From Labilibaculum sp. (GTDB taxonomy: Bacteria > Bacteroidota > Bacteroidia > Bacteroidales > Marinifilaceae), in NCBI GenBank assembly GCA_016743925.1, contig JADGFH010000111.1, positions 6,318 through 11,732 of the forward strand: 5,415 nt of DNA. Direction: 5' to 3'. Shown here in pieces: positions 1 to 5,415 of the stretch. The number at the start of each line of letters is the position of its first letter. The stretch's first letter is position 1. The notes under the pieces were generated by a model. The model was given only the letters and a program-made list of their open reading frames with translations. It ran no database searches and was not told the DNA's origin. The translations under genes and the position numbers were made by a program.

Positions 1-51
1 ATTTATTACTTTACTTCAATATGCAGGGTTTCGCTTTAAATTATAAGCTTA
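1..51 (-). other. Gene-free sequence downstream of the last sulfatase
   Basis: These 51 bases follow the TAA stop of the final sulfatase. They contain no start codon with a usable frame within view and no stem-loop plus T-run that would make a terminator. They include the 11-mer TACTTTACTTC at 7-17 (GAAGTAAAGTA on the minus strand), which matches the leader of the 1485..52 gene. This may mean another gene of the same operon starts just beyond the left edge. Confidence 0.5.
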
Positions 52-1485
52 TTAGTCAATTGCTTTATTCTCTTTAACGGCTAGTTCAGCCTTCTCTGCC
101 ATTTTCAAAATCTCCTTTACCACTTTTGGGTATTCATTTGAGATATTCTTCTTTTCTCCAATGTCTGTTGTAAGATCGAACAATTGTGCCTGATCAAAAT
201 TCCCAGTCCAATGTTTACCCGGCAAAATCAATTTCCAATTTTTATAGCGAACACTCATTAAGCCACCACGTGCTTTAAATCCGTAAATTGCTTTGTGAGG
301 TGATACAGCTCCTTCCTCTCCTTTCATAAGGGGTAAGATATTTTTACCATCAATCACACGATCTGTTGGAATTTCCCCACCTGCAATATTGGCGAAAGTT
401 GTGAATAGATCATGAGCTCCCACAATTTCATCACATTCTATCCCCGCAGGAATTTCCTTTGGCCATTTCATAATGCAAGAAACACGGATACCTCCATCAA
501 AACGTTCCTGATATTTACCCCCTCTTAAGACATGCTCTCTGTTTGGATCTGTTGTTCCAAATCGTCCGTAACAGTTTTCCAATTCCGTATCTTTATGAAT
601 CAAGGGACCGTTGTCTGATGAGAATACAATTATTGTATTATCCTCTATTTTCAATCGCTTTAAAGCATTCAAAATAATTCCAACAGATCGATCTAAATAC
701 TCAACGGCATCACCATAAGCAGCCGCTTTACTTACTCCTTCAAATCCTTTAGGCACAAACCATGGTGTGTGTGTTTCAATATTGGCATACTGAAGATAAA
801 ATGGCTTTTTATCCTTTACCGATCGATACATAAACTTACATGCCTCGCGAGTAAATAAGGCAGGTAATTCAGCCAAATCATTATTATCACATCGCTTAAT
901 AACTTGTGCTTGTTCTATTAATGGAATTTTAGGATCACTAATCCCATTTGATCGAAATCCACTATTTCCAATTCTTTCAGGTCCGTGATCATTTGGATAA
1001 GGGATACCCAAAAACTCATCGAAACCATGAACGCACGGCAAATACTGAGGCAAGTGACCTAAATGCCATTTTCCATATAATCCTGTAGTATAGCCTTGCT
1101 CTTTTAGTATTTCGGTAATTGTAACTTCTTTTTCATCTTCCAAACCATTCTTAGAATGTGGAAATAGTACAAAAAGACCAGTTCCGTCATTCACTCTTGG
1201 AGCATATCTCCCCGTGAGAAGAGCTGCGCGAGATGGAGTACAAGTTCCGTGTGGTGCATAAAAATTTGTAAATTTAATTCCTTGTGCTGCGAGCGCATCC
1301 AAATTTGGTGTATGGATATCTTTTGATCCAAAACAACTCAAATCGTCATAGCCCACATCATCAGCTAAAATGTGAATAATATTGGGACGGGATTTCTCAC
1401 TGGTTGGTTTATTTTCTGCATGAGATGAACCTACCGTCAATACCGATACTAATCCAATTATAAAACTTGTGTGTATTAATTTCAT
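52..1485 (-). CDS. Secreted type I sulfatase (arylsulfatase family), complete
   Basis: This gene encodes a 477-residue formylglycine-dependent sulfatase expected to hydrolyse sulfate esters on a glycan in the periplasm or outside the cell. Residues 1-23 form a signal peptide (Lys2, hydrophobic core about 8-18, likely cleavage SSHA|EN). The Pfam Sulfatase domain runs from about 33 to 370, with paired Asp ligands D42/D43 in LADDVGY, the modified cysteine C82 in CTPSR (codon at 1240-1242), K139 and H141 in YGKWHLGH, H239 in ETHTP, D291/N292 in SSDNGP, and K324 in LRGGKYQE. The C-terminal subdomain (about 395-465) has the usual NWKLI strand and a Q-LFDLTTD stretch. Length is normal for the family. 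No type IX secretion C-terminal domain follows. It is the last gene of the array, 33 nt after the preceding stop; the leader is purine-rich (GAGAAAGAAG), with no clear Shine-Dalgarno. The Met start is supported by the signal peptide. The natural substrate and exact subfamily cannot be told by eye. Confidence 0.95.
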   Translation of the reverse strand: MKLIHTSFIIGLVSVLTVGSSHAENKPTSEKSRPNIIHILADDVGYDDLSCFGSKDIHTPNLDALAAQGIKFTNFYAPHGTCTPSRAALLTGRYAPRVNDGTGLFVLFPHSKNGLEDEKEVTITEILKEQGYTTGLYGKWHLGHLPQYLPCVHGFDEFLGIPYPNDHGPERIGNSGFRSNGISDPKIPLIEQAQVIKRCDNNDLAELPALFTREACKFMYRSVKDKKPFYLQYANIETHTPWFVPKGFEGVSKAAAYGDAVEYLDRSVGIILNALKRLKIEDNTIIVFSSDNGPLIHKDTELENCYGRFGTTDPNREHVLRGGKYQERFDGGIRVSCIMKWPKEIPAGIECDEIVGAHDLFTTFANIAGGEIPTDRVIDGKNILPLMKGEEGAVSPHKAIYGFKARGGLMSVRYKNWKLILPGKHWTGNFDQAQLFDLTTDIGEKKNISNEYPKVVKEILKMAEKAELAVKENKAID

Positions 1486-1495
1486 GATTCTTTGA

Positions 1496-1506
1496 TACTT
1501 TACTTC
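1496..1506 (-). promoter_or_regulatory. Purine-rich leader of the 1485..52 sulfatase
   Basis: The minus strand reads GAAGTAAAGTA, ending 10 nt before the ATG, within a longer purine-rich stretch (GAGAAAGAAG) in the 33-nt gap. It is a candidate ribosome-loading sequence. An identical 11-mer lies at 7-17, downstream of this gene's stop. Confidence 0.35.
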
Positions 1507-1518
1507 TTTCTCAAAATA

Positions 1519-3033
1519 CTATTTCACAATTCCTTTTTTCACTTTTTCAAATTCAGCTTTCATTACTTCTACCTTTTCTGGGTATTTTCCTGCCAAATTT
1601 TCTCTCTGATTCGGATCTTTTTTAATATTATAAAGTTGAATATCTGCAGAATGACCTGTTTCCACAATCACTCCCCAACCTGGAGTTTTTCCACCTTTAT
1701 ATGCTGGTATCAAAACCCAATCTCCCATTCTAAATGCAGTTCTATGAGAAAGGCCTTCTAAAACGACATTCTTTCGTCCCATATCACTCTCACCCAATAA
1801 GCTTGGCAACATATTTTGACTATCTGTATTCGGATTTTTTTGATTGGTTAAACTAGCCAAAGAAGCTAATATATCGACCTGACTTACAATAGCATCAGAA
1901 ACTTTAGGTTTTATTTTCCCTTTCCACATTACCATAAAAGGCACATGAGTTCCCGCTTCAAATAAACTATATTTACCACCTCTAAAAGGTCCCCATGGCG
2001 TATGGTTTCCTAATTTTTCCTTAGATGCATCCATATATCCATCATCTAGAACTGGGCCATTATCACTAGAAAAAATAATAATGGTATTCTCCATTAAACC
2101 ATTCTTTTTTAAAGTTTTTAACAACTCACCAATACACCAGTCTGCTTCCGCAATCACATCTCCACGAGCACCCAAACCTGTTGTTCCAGCGAATCGAGGG
2201 TGTGGTACTCTAGGTACATGAGGTTGATGCAAGGCGTAGTAAAGGAAAAATGGTTGATCAACATTACGATTAATAAATTGCTTGGCTTCAATTAAAAACT
2301 TATCTGCCATTTCTTCATCAACCCACTGAGCTGCTTTTCCTCCTTTTTGGTAACCAATTCTCGATACTCCATTGTTAATACTCATATCGTGTCCATGACT
2401 ATACATCACTTTTAATTGCTCTGGGTTATTCCGACCTGTAGGCTCTCCCTCAAAATTTTTCCGATAACTTACTTGCAATGGATCATCTTTCTCCAGTCCT
2501 TCAACATATCCATCTTTCACATATACATTTGGCACTCTATCGTTCGTTGCAGCCATCACACAGGAATAATCAAAACCAACTTCTTTAGGCCCAGGGCTAA
2601 CCTTTTTGTTCCAATCAACCGATCCGTCTCCCATTCCCAAATGCCACTTTCCAACGACACCAGTTTTGTAACCTGCCTTTTGCATCATTTTTGGAAGAGT
2701 TATCTTATCCGTAGGGATTAATAATGGTGCATCACCTTGTAAAACTTGCGCCTTTTTATTTCGCCATGGATAATAGCCTGTTAGCAAGGAATATCTACTT
2801 GGAGTGCATGTGGCAGATGTAGCATATCCATTTGTAAAACGAATTCCCTGGTTGGCAATTTTATCCATATTAGCCGTTTTAAGAACGGTTGAACCATAAG
2901 CTCCAACATCTCCAAAACCTAGATCATCAGCATAGATAATTACTACATTGGGTTTGTCAACCTTTTTTTCTTGAGCATATAAACAACAAATGGAAATACT
3001 TGCAACTAAGACTAATAATGATCTTTTCATCAT
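1519..3033 (-). CDS. Secreted type I sulfatase (N-acetylgalactosamine-6-sulfatase/arylsulfatase-like), complete
   Basis: This gene encodes a 504-residue formylglycine sulfatase, the longest of the set. Residues 1-20 look like a signal peptide with cleavage at LYA|QEKK; C16/C17 sit near the end of the hydrophobic stretch but do not form a good lipobox, so a lipoprotein is unlikely. Family residues are D36/D37 (YADDLGF), modified cysteine C76 in CTPSRYSLLTG (codon at 2806-2808), K129 and H131 (VVGKWHLG), H272 (HQPHVP), D324/N325 (SSDNGP) and K354 in FRGGKYSLFEAG. A region of about 100 residues (145-245) between GKWHLG and the H272 motif is longer than in the neighbouring genes and probably shapes the substrate pocket. 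The signature with Tyr after SR and the PWGPFRGGKYS segment resemble Bacteroides proteins annotated as N-acetylgalactosamine-6-sulfatases; this is from memory, and the target sulfate is not proven. The start is an ATGATG doublet, so initiation could be at 3033 or 3030. The stop is TAG. Confidence 0.95.
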   Translation of the reverse strand: MMKRSLLVLVASISICCLYAQEKKVDKPNVVIIYADDLGFGDVGAYGSTVLKTANMDKIANQGIRFTNGYATSATCTPSRYSLLTGYYPWRNKKAQVLQGDAPLLIPTDKITLPKMMQKAGYKTGVVGKWHLGMGDGSVDWNKKVSPGPKEVGFDYSCVMAATNDRVPNVYVKDGYVEGLEKDDPLQVSYRKNFEGEPTGRNNPEQLKVMYSHGHDMSINNGVSRIGYQKGGKAAQWVDEEMADKFLIEAKQFINRNVDQPFFLYYALHQPHVPRVPHPRFAGTTGLGARGDVIAEADWCIGELLKTLKKNGLMENTIIIFSSDNGPVLDDGYMDASKEKLGNHTPWGPFRGGKYSLFEAGTHVPFMVMWKGKIKPKVSDAIVSQVDILASLASLTNQKNPNTDSQNMLPSLLGESDMGRKNVVLEGLSHRTAFRMGDWVLIPAYKGGKTPGWGVIVETGHSADIQLYNIKKDPNQRENLAGKYPEKVEVMKAEFEKVKKGIVK

Positions 3034-3037
3034 TCAA

Positions 3038-3047
3038 ATTTTATTAG
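3038..3047 (-). promoter_or_regulatory. A/T-rich translation leader of the 3033..1519 sulfatase
   Basis: On the minus strand this reads CTAATAAAAT, identical to the leader of the preceding sulfatase gene, and lies 4 nt before an ATGATG start. The surrounding 56-nt gap (3034-3089) has no Shine-Dalgarno and no convincing Bacteroidota promoter (TTTG then TAnnTTTG). The gene is therefore likely translated from the upstream message. The function of the repeat is inferred. Confidence 0.4.
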
Positions 3048-3089
3048 ATTCTAAACATTAAACATACTCATCTTTATAGAGCGATGTCT

Positions 3090-4523
3090 TTACTCTTGAT
3101 ATAAGGGATTTTTTTCAAATGGAATTTGTGCATTACAATCGGCTCTCCAAGTTTTCAAATCAGAATATAATTCTTGTAATTTATCAGGATGAGTATCTGC
3201 CAAATTGAGAGATTCTCCAATATCCTCTTTCAAATTATAGAGCTCCAACTTTCCATCTTCAAAAAATTCAATTAATTTCCAATCTCCTTTACGAATAGCA
3301 CTTGCTGGTGTCGTTCTCCAATAGCCCATGGAATCTTTCATATTCCTATATCCTTGAAGATATGCTGGAAAATGCCAATACAAACTCTCCCTATTTAAAC
3401 TGGCACTGGAATCTATTAAAATTGGAAGTAAACTCTCTCCGTCAAGTGTTTGTGAAATACCTTTGGCACCAGAAACATCCATAAATGTTGGATAGAAATC
3501 AGTTCCCATAACAGGTACATCACATCTACCACTTTCCTTTATTTTATTTGGCCAACGTACAATTAATGGTTCTCTTATACCTCCTTCGTACATCATTCCT
3601 TTTGAACCTTTTAGAGGAGCCATTGATGTTGCTGGTCCATATCCTCCATTATCCGAAAAGAAAACAACAATTGTATTATCTGAAATCCCCTGTTTCTCCA
3701 ACTCTTCAAGAACTCTTCCTACACTTTGATCTGTACTTTCCACCATTGCGGCATAGGTAACATGATTGTGCAATTTGCCAACGCCCTTTTGTTTGTATTT
3801 TTGAATTAAACTATCCTTTGCTTGCAGAGGAGTATGAACTGAATAATGAGAGAAGTAAAGAAAAAATGGATCACTTTTATGAGATTTAATATATTGTACA
3901 GCCTCATCAGTTAATCGATCAGTCAAATACTCATTGGGAACATCAGTTGTAAGGTTCGTCATATTGAATGGTCCAAAATAAGTTTTGGGATGTCCACTGT
4001 GATCACCTGCAACGTTAACATCAAACCCCTGAGCTTCTGGCCTTGTTTCATTGTCATCACCCATGTGCCATTTTCCAATATGACAAGTGGAATAGCCCTG
4101 TTCCTTCAATGCTTCAGCAATGGTAATTACTTTCCCGTTCAGTTCTGTCTTGTTTTTCGGAGGAATTAATTTCCTTTTCTTCGCACTTCCTCGCTCCGCA
4201 GAATTTACTGTAAATACTCCATGGCGGGGAACATATTGCCCTGATAACAAACAGGCTCTGGATGGTGCACAATTTGGCGCATTGGCATAAGCATTCATAA
4301 AAACAATTCCTTCAGAAGCTAACTGGTCAATATGAGGTGTTTCATGATAATCGCTCCCCATAAATCCCGGATCTTTCCAGCCCATATCATCGACCAGTAT
4401 AAAAACAATGTTTGGTTTTTGATCATTTGGAATTGTCTTAAACGACAACAAACCGATGATGCCAATACCAATCATTAAAGTGTTTCTTAACTTCTTAATC
4501 CAAATTTGCTTTTGTATCATCAT
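3090..4523 (-). CDS. Type I sulfatase with N-terminal hydrophobic segment, complete
   Basis: This gene encodes a 477-residue formylglycine sulfatase. The N-terminus has a basic region (K5, K10, K11, R13) and a hydrophobic stretch at about 15-28, followed by KTIPNDQ without an obvious A-x-A cleavage site. It is therefore exported, either by a poorly recognisable signal peptide or as a signal-anchored periplasmic protein. Family residues are D45/D46 (LVDDMGW), modified cysteine C85 in CAPSR (codon at 4269-4271), K151 and H153 (IGKWHMG), H230 (SVHTP), D291/N292 (FSDNGG), and K305/K308 in LKGSKG followed by YEGGIREP. Residues 103-131 form a lysine-rich insert between the signature and GKWHMG, and the C-terminus ends in NPLYQE. 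The NAPNCAPSRACLLSG signature with PRHG after it recalls the SulfAtlas S1_16 group, but that is a memory-based guess. It starts 6 nt after the upstream sulfatase stop, so the two are almost certainly co-transcribed and probably translationally coupled. The start is an ATGATG doublet (4523 or 4520). Confidence 0.95.
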   Translation of the reverse strand: MMIQKQIWIKKLRNTLMIGIGIIGLLSFKTIPNDQKPNIVFILVDDMGWKDPGFMGSDYHETPHIDQLASEGIVFMNAYANAPNCAPSRACLLSGQYVPRHGVFTVNSAERGSAKKRKLIPPKNKTELNGKVITIAEALKEQGYSTCHIGKWHMGDDNETRPEAQGFDVNVAGDHSGHPKTYFGPFNMTNLTTDVPNEYLTDRLTDEAVQYIKSHKSDPFFLYFSHYSVHTPLQAKDSLIQKYKQKGVGKLHNHVTYAAMVESTDQSVGRVLEELEKQGISDNTIVVFFSDNGGYGPATSMAPLKGSKGMMYEGGIREPLIVRWPNKIKESGRCDVPVMGTDFYPTFMDVSGAKGISQTLDGESLLPILIDSSASLNRESLYWHFPAYLQGYRNMKDSMGYWRTTPASAIRKGDWKLIEFFEDGKLELYNLKEDIGESLNLADTHPDKLQELYSDLKTWRADCNAQIPFEKNPLYQE

Positions 4524-4533
4524 ATTTTATTAG
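4524..4533 (-). promoter_or_regulatory. A/T-rich translation leader of the 4523..3090 sulfatase
   Basis: On the minus strand this reads CTAATAAAAT and directly abuts the ATGATG start. It contains the TAA stop of the upstream sulfatase. There is no Shine-Dalgarno sequence, which fits Bacteroidota, where A-rich sequence near the start assists initiation. The same 10-mer occurs before the next gene at 3038-3047. The role is inferred from position only. Confidence 0.4.
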
Positions 4534-5415
4534 TTAATCATTCCTGAAATATTTTTCTCATATGAAAATGGAAATACTTTTGATTTCTCATGTTCTTTTT
4601 CAAATAAGTCTTTCATTTCCTTAACAACATCAGGATATTCACCTCCAACATCATTTTTTTCATATGGGTCAGATTCTAAATTGAACAGTTGTATTGGCTC
4701 ATTTTCAGATTTAATTTTGACCCGCACAGCTTTCCAATTGCCTTTTCTTATCGCCTGTTTATCTCCTGTTGCTCCATGGAACTCCCAATAAAGATGATCG
4801 TGAGTCGTCTGTTTTTTTTGCATTAATTCTGGAAAAAATGAAATTCCATCTAAATTTTCAGGATAGTCTGCTCCAGTAATATCACATAGTGTTGGAAAAA
4901 TATCCCAAAATGCTGAAGTATGATTTGAAACTCTAGCAGAATCAACCACATTAGGCCATTTCACAATAAATGGTGTGCGTATTCCACCTTCATACAATGC
5001 TCTTTTGACTCCTCTTAAACCACCAGAGCTATTAAAAAATTTCGGATCATTTCCTCCTTCAACATGAGGACCATTATCCGATGCAAACATCACAATTGTA
5101 TTATCATCTAAATCAAGTTCTTTTAATAGTTGATTTAACTTCCCAATATCTGAATCAAGATGACTCACCATTGCAGCATAAGCAGCTCTGGGATAATCCT
5201 GTTTCCCGTAGTGAGCACCAGGGTAAGGTTTTTCATGAAATTTCCCTTTGTATTTTTCAAGATAATTCTCTGGTATAACCAGTTCAGCATGTGGAATGGC
5301 GTAAGCTAAATACAGAAAAAATGGTTTGTCCTTATTTTCTTGTATAAAATTTATTCCCTTATCAGTACATTCATCATGACTATACATCTTTTGATTACCA
5401 TTTTTATTCTCAGGA
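4530..5415 (-). CDS. Type I sulfatase (arylsulfatase), partial: N-terminus beyond the window
   Basis: This is the C-terminal part of a sulfatase. The reading frame stays open through the right edge; upstream of the Met codon at 5387-5385 it reads PENKNGNQK, so that Met is internal and not the start. By comparison with full-length relatives of about 450-500 residues, roughly 150-200 N-terminal residues, including signal peptide, metal-binding Asp pair, formylglycine cysteine and GKWH motif, are missing from view. What is visible (numbering from the internal Met) is H33 in AIPHAEL, D104/N105 in ASDNGPH, and K128 in LRGVKRALYEGGIRTP, then the C-terminal subdomain with NWKAV and QLFNLESDPY. The stretch SHDECTDKGINFI followed by KDKPFFLYLAY is typical of arylsulfatase A-like enzymes. 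Whether the active-site residue is Cys or Ser cannot be known here. It is the most upstream gene seen in the array and its stop overlaps the leader of the next sulfatase. Substrate unknown. Confidence 0.93.
   Translation of the reverse strand, partial: PENKNGNQKMYSHDECTDKGINFIQENKDKPFFLYLAYAIPHAELVIPENYLEKYKGKFHEKPYPGAHYGKQDYPRAAYAAMVSHLDSDIGKLNQLLKELDLDDNTIVMFASDNGPHVEGGNDPKFFNSSGGLRGVKRALYEGGIRTPFIVKWPNVVDSARVSNHTSAFWDIFPTLCDITGADYPENLDGISFFPELMQKKQTTHDHLYWEFHGATGDKQAIRKGNWKAVRVKIKSENEPIQLFNLESDPYEKNDVGGEYPDVVKEMKDLFEKEHEKSKVFPFSYEKNISGMIN

Noticed and set aside
43..52. Perfect 10-bp palindrome ATAAGCTTAT overlapping the last stop codon
   Set aside because: Too short and AT-rich to form a stable hairpin, with no loop and no T-run, so it is not supported as a terminator or an operator.
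1492..1761. Plus-strand open frame of 89 codons
   Set aside because: It is antisense to the 3033..1519 sulfatase, its translation is Phe/Ile/His-rich low-quality sequence with no family motif, and it has no leader. It is a shadow of the real gene.
2416..2721. Plus-strand open frame of 101 codons
   Set aside because: It lies fully antisense within a well-supported sulfatase and shows no recognisable domain or codon usage of its own.
2940..3033. Lipoprotein signal (cysteines 16 and 17) in the 504-residue sulfatase
   Set aside because: The residues before the cysteines (ISI) do not fit a lipobox, and a good signal peptidase I site (LYA|QE) follows directly.
3034..3089. Possible Bacteroidota -7 element (TATGTTTA) in the 56-nt gap before the 3033..1519 gene
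   Set aside because: It mismatches the TAnnTTTG consensus and no convincing -33 TTTG lies at the right distance. Read-through from the upstream genes is simpler.
3302..3760. Two plus-strand open frames (60 and 70 codons) inside the 4523..3090 sulfatase
   Set aside because: Both are antisense shadows over conserved sulfatase coding sequence.
1057..4080. Recurring near-identical 15-20 bp sequence (AAATGCCA(T/C)TTTCCA and variants) in three genes
   Set aside because: It encodes the conserved GKWH(L/M)G motif in each protein, so the similarity is explained by protein conservation and not by a DNA repeat or mobile element.
5081..5278. Plus-strand open frame of 65 codons
   Set aside because: Antisense to the partial sulfatase, with no domain or leader.
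5385..5387. Met codon as the start of the rightmost sulfatase
   Set aside because: The frame is open for nine more codons to the window edge, and the protein from this Met would lack the signal peptide, Asp pair, formylglycine site and GKWH motif, so the true start is outside.

Overview
The window is a run of four consecutive sulfatase genes, all on the minus strand, so transcription reads from right to left (gene at the right edge first, gene near position 52 last). The DNA is visibly AT-rich. Start codons are preceded by A/T-rich leaders such as TAATAAAAT rather than by a Shine-Dalgarno AGGAGG, and one protein has a signal peptide ending ...LYA|QEKK, a style common in Bacteroidota. Together these suggest a Bacteroidota polysaccharide degrader, perhaps a marine or gut Flavobacteriia or Marinilabiliales/Bacteroidales type. 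That is an inference; no taxonomic marker is present.

Layout, in the order of transcription: (1) 5415..4530, the C-terminal part of an arylsulfatase whose N-terminus, including the catalytic cysteine, lies beyond the right edge; (2) 4523..3090, a complete 477-residue sulfatase starting 6 nt after the previous stop; (3) 3033..1519, a complete 504-residue sulfatase after a 56-nt gap; (4) 1485..52, a complete 477-residue sulfatase after a 33-nt gap. The last 51 bases hold no gene. There is no intergenic stretch over 60 bases, no RNA gene, no mobile element and no CRISPR array, and I see no convincing terminator or promoter.

The three complete proteins each carry the formylglycine signature C-x-P-S-R with Cys (not Ser) as the modified residue, the paired Asp metal ligands near the N-terminus, GKWH(L/M)G, a later His, an SDNG metal-binding motif and a following Lys. 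All four are type I sulfatases (alkaline phosphatase superfamily, Pfam Sulfatase) and look catalytically competent as far as they can be seen. Outside these motifs they differ strongly from one another, so they are probably different subfamilies with different target sulfate positions rather than recent duplicates. The simplest reading is the sulfatase block of a polysaccharide utilisation locus for a heavily or heterogeneously sulfated glycan (algal polysaccharide, mucin or glycosaminoglycan). The window contains no glycoside hydrolase, lyase, SusC/SusD pair, regulator or formylglycine-generating/anSME maturase to identify the substrate.

I did not find an undescribed system here. The points most worth checking are the diversity of the four sulfatases, short leader sequences shared between pairs of genes (one hinting at a further gene just beyond the left edge), and the apparent lack of a signal-peptide cleavage site in the second gene.
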